A stretch of DNA of 64,000 nucleotides from Aradus depressus (Eukaryota > Arthropoda > Insecta > Hemiptera > Aradidae), in contig OY759224.1 of assembly GCA_963662175.1 (NCBI GenBank), forward strand, positions 18,671,489 to 18,735,488, read 5' to 3'. The notes below the pieces were generated by a model. The model saw only the letters and a program-made list of their open reading frames with translations, did no database searches and had not been told where the DNA came from. The position numbers and the translations under genes were made by a program. This document shows positions 12,401-24,400 of this stretch, in pieces. Position 1 is the stretch's first letter. Each line of letters starts with the position of its first letter.

Positions 12401-15400
12401 ACTCAATATTTGGCCAAACTTTTCGGAAACTATTTATTTCCTTCTTCAGGGCCTACAGGATATGACAAACATTGTCCATAATGACTAATTTGTTTGTTGT
12501 ATTCTGTAGGCCCTGAAAAAGGAAATAAATAGTTTCCGAAACGTTGGCGAAATACTGAGTTTTCATTTACACGACAAAACCTCGAATTCCTTCTACATTC
12601 AAGCTACATTAGTTCCCAAAATTTCATTTGGGGGAAACTAAAATAACAGTAGTGAGTGGCACATCATATTAAAATTCCAGAGGAGGCAATTTCAAGAATG
12701 TAACTATTTAATTTGTTTGTCTCGGGAGGAGGCATTGTATGTACAAAGAGGAGTGAGGAAAGAGGCATTGTATGTACAAAGAGGGGGGAGGGAGGACGCA
12801 TTGTATGTACAAAGAGGGGTGAGGGAAGAGGCATTGTATGTACAAAGAGGGGGGAGGGAGGACGCATTGTATGTACAAAGAGGGGGAGAGAGGAGGCATT
12901 GTATATACAAAGAGGGGTGAGGAATGAGGCATTGTACATACAAAGAGGGGGGAGGGAGGACACATTGTATGTACAAAGAGGGGGAGAGAGGAGGCGTTGT
13001 ATGTACAAAGAGGGGGAGGGAGGACGCATTGTATGTACAAAGAGGGGTAGGGAGGAGGTATTGTATGTACAAAGAGGGGTGAGGGAAGAGGCATTGTACA
13101 TACAAAGAGGGCGGAGGGAGGAGGCATTGTATGTACAAAGAGGGATGAGGGGAAATGACAACTGTTATCATCCTGTTAGGGGACTTGGATGGTCCGGTGG
13201 TTAGAGCTAGTATCCTGAGAGGGGGGTTTGGATTCTCGGGTGAGAGAGGAGGGATGCTTATCTCAATGGTTGTGGTAACTATTTAAATGCTACTACCTGA
13301 ACAGAAGACTAACCTCGAGTATCTTCCTAGCCTGCCTGATACGACCACACTCGACAAAGGAGAGAACCAGATCGTACAGACTGTTGAACTCTCCATGGAC
13401 CTGGGTGGAGAGGTCTGTTACCTTCTGAAGACCCGCTGAGTCCTCTGTCTGGATCAGTTGGCAGGAGAGTTCGTTCTTCCAGGGGGTGGCTCGGAACTTG
13501 GTGCAGCACTCCTCAAACTCAGACAGCGCCTCCGCCAGTTCTCCTCTAAAACAACACCAATATGTAAGTATTATTATTTATATATTTCAGTTAGTAATGC
13601 GGGGAGTTCATATAACAAAGAAGCCATCCTCTCCTCTTCCTGAACGAAAAAACGCATGAACGGTTTCTAAAGAACTGTCTTAGGGCGCCAAAATTACTTT
13701 CAAGAAAATGGGAAAGTATTTCTTAAACGAAAGAGAAAAGATACCTCCGAATAATAAATAGAACAATTACATCGATATTTAAATGAATTATTACTTCAAA
13801 TAAAGAGGGCGCTGGTAGCTCGGAGTTGCTTGTCTACTGAGCTAAAGATCGCGGGTTTAAAACCCCTTCTAGGTGAATAAGCCTAGGTTGCAAAATTTAG
13901 GACTTCCACAATAGAGTCGGGCTCATGGCACCATACCACATGTAGATATGTATGTTGGTAGTTCCGAGGCTAAAGATCTATTGTGACTAAAGAACTCTGT
14001 AACTACTGTATATTCTATGAGTGAGATCTTACTGTAAAATATGTAATTATAAAATGAGGATGCCGGTAGCTCAGAGGTATGCGTGCTTGCCTTCTGATCT
14101 CAAGATCGTGGGTCCGAAACCAGACCGAGGCCCTTAGTTTATTTAATCTGGGAGGTAAAATAAACTTAAGCACGCTATCCTTCTGATGGGACGTTAAACG
14201 ATGGTCCCAAGCCTGTACGATGTCAGGTACTCGTTAAAGACCCCTGCCCTAGATGAATAAAAATTTAGGGTAGGCTAAATTTAAGACTCACACAATAGAG
14301 TCGGGCTCATGTTCACCAGAGTGACGAAAGAACGCGATATGACCTCGTAGTTAAAGCCCGGGCATGAGTCATAATAACTAACTGTAATTATAAAATATTC
14401 TAACATTTTCCAGGAGTGATTTATACCTTGTGAATATTTGAAGGAAAATTAATTTTGTTGGCCTCTTTAAGTTCATTATATTATATTTATTTCATTCTGA
14501 CGTTTCGACTTCTATGAGCCGATTTTCATACATCACAGAAACGATCATCAATAATTAATCATAATTGTTATGAAAAGTCATTTTTCAACTGTAAATAGGC
14601 CATCTAATAACACGTCCATTGTTTTTGTTTTTTTTTGTTTTTGGCATAAGGTCGATGCATATTAGCCAGACACGTACATTTGGCTATGTCCATATTATGC
14701 GGCCAAATGTACATGTTAATAGATGGCCTATTTACAGTTGAAAATGACTTGTTGACAGTTGAAAAAATAATTAATCATAATTGTTATGAAAAGTCATTTT
14801 TCAACTGTAAATAGGCCATCTATAATAATAATTATTATTATTATTATTGATGATCGTTTCTGTGATGTATGAAAATGGCTCACAGAAGCCGAATTAATTA
14901 ATTTTCCATTAAATATTCTATATGTATACTAAACTACTATATATTGTGAGATGTTACCGTAAAAGATGTACTTTGATGAGCGAACCCAGATTAACATTTG
15001 TAGGCTCAATGAATTTGTTGTCGAGGAGAACGTTAAACAACGTTTTCAGATTGACAACATCTTTGGTTTCAGCTAATGTGTTGAGGATCTTCCAACACAA
15101 GGAACTATACATGAAGACCCGCGTTTTGGACATCTCTTCGTTCAGTTTGTGTCGAGTGAATATATCAATGGTTTCTGAAACATAACATAACTATGTTATA
15201 TACAATGAAAAGGGCGCCGGTAGCTCAGTGGTATGCGTGCTTGACTTCTGAGCTCAAGGTCGTGGGTTCGTAACCCGACCGAGGCCCTTAGTTTATTTTA
15301 TCTCGGAGGTAAAATAAACTTAAGCACGCCATTCTTCGGATGGGACGTTAAGCGATGTTCCCGAGCCTGTGCGATGTCAGGTAATCGTTAAAGACCCCTG

Positions 15401-18400
15401 CTCTAGGCGAATAAAAATTTAGGGTAGGCAAAAAGGACTCCCACAGTAGAGTCGGGCTCATGTCCACCAGAGTGACGAAAGAGCGCTCTGGTAGTAAGCG
15501 ATATGACCTCGTAGTAAAAGCCCGGGCATGAGTCATAAAACCTAACCTAACCTATTGTGACGTGGTCATTGCAGGATATTCTTATACCAATCACTTTTGT
15601 ACAGATCACCCTCCCGCCTGTGAAATGTTGGGTTAACTGCGTATAAGAAAGTCTTACTACCAAATACAGGAAATTTCTTGTTGGACAATTTAATTATTAA
15701 ATAATATATATTTTTTTAAACTTTACAGTTACATCCATGTTCTTCTTTGTTTTTTCTTATTACAGTACCTATATTAATTGTTTCATTTTATTACAATTGT
15801 TATTGCTATTCCTATTATTTTTTTATAAATACTCATATATTTTTAAGTATTTATTTGTACAGTTTTTATTAATTTCGTTTTACTTTTTTAATGTTTCTTA
15901 TATTATTAATACTAATCATAGATGTGTTAGACTCAAGTAGTTATATATCTAATATATAACCTATCTTAATGTATAAATTCATTTGACGTATCCTATTACC
16001 ATGTATTGGTTTAACGGAAATAAATTATTATTATTATTTTCCTTTTTACTTTCTTTATTTCATTTTTATATTTCTTATTGGTACAATTGTACAGGCATTT
16101 TCTTTATTTAGTATGAACTTTCATTATTTATTTTTGTTTTTTATGACCCTCTCTTCTGACAGACGGCCCTGGCCATTGTCAGTATTGTATACTCGATATA
16201 AGAATGTTTTGTAAGTGCATCTGTAAATAAAGTATGCATTCATTTATCCAAGAAGACAATACCTTGCACTTTCCCGTTCTTGATCATCAAAGTGCCCAGT
16301 CTGAGAAGGGAGCTAGCGGCGAAGGGGTCAACGTCCGTTGCGGTGATCTTATTAGCCCATTCCATAGCCTCAGTAAGTTTTTCTGCTTGAACGTAGAGCT
16401 CGACCAATAAAAACACTTCGGCGTTTGTTAATTCATAGCCCCCACTCACAAGTTCCTTAAAAAAAGTAATAAGATTAAATATAAAGTAATTGTCAGCAAA
16501 AAATTAAATTAATGTGGAGTGATCAAAAAGTTCCAGGACTTTTTGAATTGCGCGCCAACGAAGCGTCGGAGAGCGGCACGGTTGGCAGCATTAGTTGTGA
16601 CTTCCTGAGCTCAGCTGTTTTTGTAGATTCTCTACAACGTACTTTATTGTGAAGTAAGATGTTTTATGTTGTTTGTGACCTTTTGTAAAATTAATCAAAA
16701 AGAAGAGCATCACACATGTTTGTGTCAAGTTTTGTGTCAAGTTGGGCAAAACTTTTACAGAAACTTTTCAGATGTTGTAAGAGGCTTTTGGAGATGAATG
16801 TCTGAGTCGATCACGGTGTCATGAGTGGTACAAGAGGTTCAAAGAAGGCCGGACATCGTCAGAAGACAAACCTCGTTCGTGCAATCAAATCGCCGACAAT
16901 CCATCTGTGAAATGGCAGAGGAATGCAACATTTCATTTGAATCAAGTCACGAAATTTTAACTGAACTGCAGATGGGTGCTGCACAATGACGATGCGCCTG
17001 TTCATTTTGCGTTGCTCATTAGCGATTATTGCACAAAAAGCGTTCAGTAACAAAAATAATCTGAACGTCATATCACGGCTTGTCGTCCCCTCGTCCGGTC
17101 GTCTAATGTTTCTAGTTAACGACCTCGACCTTTTAGGCACGCATATAAAACCCGAATAAGACTACAAACTAATTTCTTACATAAATCAGCCAAAATTATG
17201 AAGATACGTACCTTTACCAGCTGATCTGCCTTCTCCAGGTCCTTATGATAGCAGAAACACTCCAGCAGACGTTTCTTCACTTCCAGGGTTGACTCTCCTT
17301 TCGCCTCCAGCTCTTTTATCTTCTCTAAGAGGCTGCTTTCTGACTATAATAACAAAATAATTGTATAATATATAAAAAATTTGATTGGTTACGAATCCGA
17401 TTACTTAACGAAAATAAAAACTTCCCAAGAAATATGTTTTTTTCAAAATTTTTCCTAAAAGTCTTATAAAATTTATAGTAATAATAATCAAAAATACAAT
17501 GTGCAAAAATCGAGTTTTCAACGGATTTTAAGGTTTCTTCAATGTCACCTGAATACATTTTGACCATTTTCGCGATGTGTGTGTGATAAAAGTCATGAGC
17601 GCGAAATGATTGTCGCTATAAACTTGTTTATTCAAGTGTTCAACTTTAAACTCAATGAGCCCATGGTGGCCCTGCGATCTAGAGCTTAGAACTTTAGTCG
17701 CATGGTCCCACGTCGGTTGCGGGTTCGAATCCCGTCCGAGAGTTTTATTACATATATAGTACTCCTTCCCGAGGCCATGGATATTTTGTGAATAACCAAT
17801 AACACCGTCATAGAGGCATCGGTAATATGCAACGTACAGAACGCCAATTAAACAAAAAAAAATTATATTAATTTATCTTCTATTACCACTAAACCTTAAA
17901 ATCTTCTATTACCACTAAACCTTAAAATCTTCTATTACCACTAAACCTTAAAATCTTCTATTACCACTAAACCTTACCAGCGCCCTCTATTCAATTATTA
18001 AAGGGCCGGTAGTTCAGAAGTAGCCTACTACGAAACCCGACAGAGGCCCTTAGATGTTTTATCTAGGAGTAAAATACCTTGAGCACGCCGTCTTTCGGAT
18101 GATCCTAAGCGATGGTCCCGAGCCTGTACAATGTTAGGTACTCGTCAGAAACCTCAGAAACCCCTATCCTAGGTGAATAAACCTGGGTAGGCAAAATTTA
18201 GAACTCCCACAGTAGAATCAGCTAGAAACAGTAGAAACCCCTACCCTAGGTAAATAAAACAAAAAGATTCCCACAGTAGAGTGGGGATCATGTCCATCAG
18301 AACGACGAAAGAGCGTTCTGGAAGTGGGCGATATGACCTCATAGTTAAAGCCAGGGCAGGAGTCATAATAACTAACTAATATTATTACGAGATAACAAAA

Positions 18401-21400
18401 TACCTGATAGATCTGTTGTCTGGTGGTGTGAACGAAAGGTCGTTCCAAGGTTGCAAGCACCAGGTCAGGAGAAGTTAGTTTGGCTAAAAGAGACGATATC
18501 TCCTGCGTAAGTTCATCACCACTCAACATGTTCTGAAGGGTTTCAGCTTTCTCGTTACTAAGACCAATCCCCATCTCTAAATATTTCTGAAAAATAAAAA
18601 ATTAATTATTTATTATATATAAAACAAAGACGAACAAAAAAAAGGTTGTTTGACAGGATATGTCCTCATTGGGTTCTGACTTCAAATATATAATTTCATA
18701 TCGATACATTGATTATTGGCCGATTTGGCTGAAAATCGAAAGATGTCGTCGTTATGGGGTTCGGACACACATATAAAATTTCGTGTCGATACATTCATTC
18801 TATCGGGAGTTATCGTGTTCACAGACGCACACAGATAGACATAATTTTTTTTTTTAGTATACTCGTACCTCGAGAAGTAAAATTTTAAAAACCAGTACCT
18901 TCTAAGGACGACACGTATTCATTCTCAGCCAAATCCGCCAAAGAGAGAATGGAGATTATAATACAACGAATAAAATAATGCTCTTAACTGAAAACGCTAG
19001 ACAGGTAATTCAGGGTGTGTATGACGGAAGTTGGCAAAACAAGCGGGAATATCGCAGCACTACGAATCCTCCGAGGGACATGATTCACCGGTAATTAGTA
19101 TTTCCATTATTGGTAAATCATCACTTGATCGAATATTTTCACCAGTACAAAATGCCACAATCCTACATCCATCCTCACAAATATATACTTATTTTTTCTA
19201 CCTTTATTTTAATAATATATTTTTTCATTTTTATATAGACACATGGCGGGGACAATTCGACATCATCAGACAGTGACAGCGACACAGATACTGCTCAGAA
19301 AGCTTCAGCAAGATAAATTCAAGGAAGCTCTCAGTTAAATTGTAAATATTTTTGTAAAATATCAATTTTAGTTAAATTAGCTGTTAGTTTTATATATTGT
19401 TTGTTTAATTGAAACTATAAAAAACCAATAAAGAGAGATGTTAAAATTATATTTAATTTTGTTTCTCCATAGCAGCCACCGCTAGTCATCATGGTATAGT
19501 TGTAATTTATAAATGTTTAAGAGGGCGCCGGTAGCTCAGTGGTATGCGTCCTTACCTTCTGAGCTCAAGATCGTGGGTTCGAAACCCGACCGAGGCCCTT
19601 AGGTTATTTTATCTGGGAGGTAAAATAAACTCAAGCACGCCGTCCTTCGGATGGGACGTTAAGCGATGGTCCCGAGCCTGTACGATGTCAGGTACTCGTT
19701 CAAGACCCCTACCCTAGGTGAATAAAAATTTAGGGTAGGCAAAATTTAGGACTCCCACAGTAGAGTCGGACTCATGTCCACCAGAGTGACGTAAGAGCTC
19801 TCTGGTAGTAGGCGATATGACCTCGTAGTTAAAGCCCGGGCATGAGTCATAAAACCTAACTTAACCTAAATGTTTAATAATTGATTGCGTGTTAGTAGTA
19901 CCATTCTTATATATTATTATTTTAAATGTAAAAATTTAATTTGTTTATTATCAATAAAATTGTATTTTCGAAATTTCCAGTTATGTTTCTGATTAATAAA
20001 TGAAACATGTAAATGTCGATACATTCATTCTATTGAAAGTTATATAGTTTACAGACACAGACTATTTTTTTCTTCATTTTTGGAATCAGGATATCCCAAA
20101 ACTCATCTTCGAATTTTTGACCGATTACATAATATTCCTTATACTTCATAAAACTGAGGAAGTAACAAACTTCTTTTTGAAATAGAAAGTTTTAAATTAT
20201 ACTTACTTCCAATAGGGCAGTAAGAATTTCAGTTCTATTTTCTCGAAGTTTTCTCGTAATGTCAAGTAATATTGCTTCGACATTTTCAGAAGTCTCACCC
20301 TTATTCAAAACTCTAACGAGGATCCCCAAAGACTCCACATCGTGTTTGTCGATGAATGCGGAGACAATACCACGGCGAACTTGTGGGAAGTTGTAATTTG
20401 CATTCACCTGCAGAGCTGAGAGGGAAATACAAATATATTGTTAACAAAAATTATTAATATACATAAAAAAAAGTTGTCGGTGAATCACCGGCTATATAAT
20501 TCCCCAGAACGAATTAATCAATTACCTTTTCGCTCACACTCCAAAACCAGTCGACCGTTTGCGATAATATTCAATAGTTGATTTACATAGGGGCTCCTAA
20601 ATACTCATACTAAATTTGTTTGTCGATAAATTCATTACATCGGCAGTTATTAGGGTTTTTGAGTTGAGCCCCACCCCTGAAGCCCCCCTTCCCTTAGACC
20701 GATAGCGCTGAAAAGGTCTCAGCGAAAAGAGTATTCAATACTTAGAACATGATGAAAAAAAAATTCATGTTACAACTGCGTTTTTTGGCCGAATATTCAA
20801 TTTCAACGTTTTAGAATATTTTTTTAGAAGGTTAATCATCTTGAATTACCTTGAAAAAAATTCCATAAATAGGTATTGTAGTCACCTACCTTCATGATTT
20901 TTTCAGAATTTTCGCGTAAACACAGCCTGAGAAAAAAAAATAAAATAAAATAACCCCTTTTTTAACCCTGTGGGGGTGGGAAGGGGGGTTGGGGTCATAT
21001 GGGCTGTGACTACCTTATTTTTACCCCCCCCCCCCCCCCCCCTCCCATCCCCCAACCGATATATCAAGTTTATTTTGAATTCCGAGATGGGGGGGCATTT
21101 CGCCATTCTTAACGGGTGAGACCTTTTGACAGGTTATTTCCTTATTGGATTTGACTTTAAATATAAAATCTTATGTCGATACATTCATTAAATCGGCAGT
21201 CATTGTGAATTTTGAGTTAAGTCTCTCCCCCAAACCCCCGATAATCCCTTTGGCTCGTCTGAACACACACATTAAATTTCGCGTCTATACATTCATTCTA
21301 GCGGCAGTTATTTGTGATCACAGACACACCAGGCAGAGATGGGGAATAAGAAGAAAAAGAAAATGCTGCGTTTGCGATGAAATTGTCAGCATGCTGTGTG

Positions 21401-24400
21401 ATCAACATAATATTATAAATTGCATACCTATGTCAGCAGCAGATTTTAAATCCCGTTTATTAATAATGAAATGGGCGACCATAGAGGCAGCAGAGGACGC
21501 CAAACCGATGCCGCCATGCCGCAGTGCGTGGACACCCTCGATACTCGGCGTCATGTAGGGGATCACATAGTCTCGAATCGTCTCTCCGATCACTATCTGG
21601 TTCATATCTTTGGACATCTGTCTCAGGGTATCCAGCATCCCTAAAAGTTAAAATAATAGCACATGAAGGCGCCAGTGGCGCAGAGTATTAAAAAAGATAT
21701 AGTTTACAAAACTCCACCCATCTCTCTAACCACCTTGCTTGAAAATGGAAATTTTATTTCCCTTATTGATGTCAAAACGACTATTCGCTCGTTAAGCACA
21801 GTGATGCCGGTCAAACTTTCTTGTGTTACAAAACTCCACCCATCTCTCTAACCACCTTGCTTGAAAATGGAAATTTTATTTCCCTTATTGATGTCAAAAC
21901 GACTATTCGCTCGTTAAGCACAGTGATGCCGGTCAAACTTTCTTGTGTTACAAAACTCCACCCATCTCTCTAACCACCTTGCTTGAAAATGGAAATTTTA
22001 TTTCCCTTATTGATGTCAAAACGACTATTCGCTCGTTAAGCACAGTGATGCCGGTCAAACTTTCTTGTGTTACAAAACTCCACCCATCTCTCTAACCACC
22101 TTGCTTGAAAATGGAAATTTTATTTCCCTTATTGATGTCAAAACGACTATTCGCTCGTTAAGCACAGTGATGCCGGTCAAACTTTCTTGTGTTACAAAAC
22201 TCCACCCATCTCTCTAACCACCTTGCTTGAAAATGGAAATTTTATTTACCTTATTGATGTCAAAACGACTATTCGCTCGTTAAGCACAGTGATGCCGGTC
22301 AAACTTTCTTGTGTTACAAAATATACCGTCAGATTTCAATCGATAATAACTACGAGACTAATAATGCGATAACAACGGTTGAGGTCACAATGGATAGAGC
22401 ATGTGTGTAATGAAATGAAAATGAAATGAAATGAAATGAAATGAAAATGAAAAATGAAAATAAATTTTATTATTCTGGGACCGAGGTCCCCTAAGAATAA
22501 ATACATACAGAGAGTGATGAAAATGAAACAATGAAATATAGTATCAGAACATAGAAATAAAAAGATAGGTAGGTAAATAAAAATTAGTGCTACATTGGAG
22601 AAAAAATATACAACTAAAAAATAGATAAACAGGAAATAGAAAAACAGGAAAAAACATAAAATTAACAACTTCTATATGATGAAACAAAATAAATAAAAGT
22701 ATCTACAAAAATAAAAGAGAATAAGAAAAAAAGCAAATCCATAAAACTAAGAAAGAGATAAAATTGATAATATATATAAATATAAATCGACCGAGCATAG
22801 TACGGTGGTTGATTATAAAAGAGAAGGAAGGATGCCCAGCCAAGGTTAAAAATAAAATTAATTTAGAAAGCAGAAAATAAGATAAGATAAAAAATAAATA
22901 AATGAATATTAAAAATATATAAATGTGTAAATGAGCCAAAAATCAATATTATTGATTATGAACGAATAATTTAGAAAATATGATAAAAAAATATAATAAA
23001 ACTAGAGAATGACAAAGACAAGAAAGAGCTAGAAAAAAAAAAAAAAAAAAAAAAAAGCGGGGGAAAAGTGATTAGAATGATTAGATAATTAAGGTTGACG
23101 AATTAGAGAATACGGGGGAGAGATCAAAGAGGAGTGGATTGTTTGGTGAAGAGGAATTGGAATAGTGAGGATTTGAAGGAAGCCACGGAAGGAGAGTGAC
23201 GGATTGGGGGAGGCAGGGAGTTCCAAAGAGAGGAGGCCTGGACAAGGAATGAATTGTGGAAGGCTGAGGAGCGATGGGAGGGGATGAAGAGGTCTGAAGG
23301 ACGGGATCTAGTGTGCCTCTGGTGAACCGAGGACTGGAATTGAAACATTTGGTAGAGGTAGTAGGGTTCTTTGGATTTAAGCATTAGGAAGAGGAAGGAG
23401 CCTAGGAGGTAGTTTCGGCGGTAGGAGGGTTTGAGCCATTTCAACTCGGAGTACCAGGGCGAAATATGAGCGTCTCTAGGGACATCGAAAACAAATCTGA
23501 CATGAGCGTTCAGGATTCGCTGGAGTTTGATATCGAGTCCCTTACTCAGATCATTATAAACCAGGCACCCGTAGTCGAAATGGGGGAAAACAAAGGATGA
23601 TACGAGGAGTTTCCGGGAGTTATGAGAAAGAGAGTGACGGGAACGTTTAAATTGTGCAAGAGATTGGAACGATTTACGGGAAATATAGGATACGTGGTCT
23701 TTCCAGGAAAGGGTTTGGTCGAGGATGATACCCAGGTTTTTTACTCTGCTAGAGTAGTTAATGTTGGTGTTGTCCAGAGTCAAGAGAGGGGGGTCAGTTA
23801 AGTTATTGAGAAGTTTTTTGTTACCTAATGTTATCGCTTGAGTCTTGTGAGGATTAAGGAGGAGTTTGTTCTGTTTGGCCCAGGAGGATATGGAATTGAT
23901 GTCATCAGATATTTGCGAGTATGCGGTAGGTAAACTGGAGGGGTGAAAGGATAAATAAATCTGCAGATCATCCGCGTAGAGGTGGTATTTACAGAATTTT
24001 ATGTGCGGAGGAAGATCCAATAGGAAAAGGGAGAATAGGAGCGGGGAAAGAGAGGATCCTTGAGGAACTCCTGAGTGGAGAGGAAGCGAGAATGAGGCGG
24101 GAGAGTTGGGGAACTTGACGGACTGGGAACGATCTGCAAGGTAGGACTGGAGCCAGAGGAGGACATTATTGGAGAGAGGGAGACTGGCCCCCTTGGAGAG
24201 GAGGATGGAGTGGTCCACGGAGTCAAAGGCTTTGGAAAAGTCGAACAGTACTAGCAGAGTAAGTTGTCTAACGTCAATGGCCTGTCGGAAGTCTTCTGTT
24301 AGTTTCAGTAAAGCAGATTGAGTCCCATAACCGGGTCGGAAACCAGATTGGAAAGGGTCGAGGAGTTTGTTGGTAAGAAGGAAATCTGAGATTTGGGAAT

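Larger units (their letters stand above)
19190..20008. repeat. Inverted duplication arm B (partner 2993-3415)
   Basis: Read in reverse, this arm matches 3415-2993: intron end, exon, 3' UTR, poly(A) signal and about 200 bp of downstream DNA. It is interrupted by one SINE (19520-19866). An adjoining block, 18720-18985, similarly matches 3490-3760 inverted. The arms are about 15.8 kb apart. Confidence 0.85.

Noticed and set aside
12664..13204. Long open frames on both strands (up to 165 codons)
   Set aside because: They are produced by the 32/33-bp minisatellite; the peptides are simple repeats of the unit in several frames.
14500..14545. Hammerhead motif in the fold-back at 14.5 kb
   Set aside because: GTCGAAACGTC is present on the minus strand, but no CTGANGA core lies at the right distance.
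15230..15290. A functional tRNA gene (A and B boxes present)
   Set aside because: The acceptor stem does not close and the same head recurs with the SINE body; it is the promoter of the SINE family. The same applies to all other tRNA-like heads here.
20405..20417. LRPPRC exon 9 starting at the AG before GTGAATGC
   Set aside because: It would break the reading phase; the acceptor eight bases upstream restores it and has a better pyrimidine tract.
21706..22372. CRISPR-like or protein-coding repeat array
   Set aside because: Head-to-tail identical units without spacers, in a eukaryotic intron; unit length not divisible by three.
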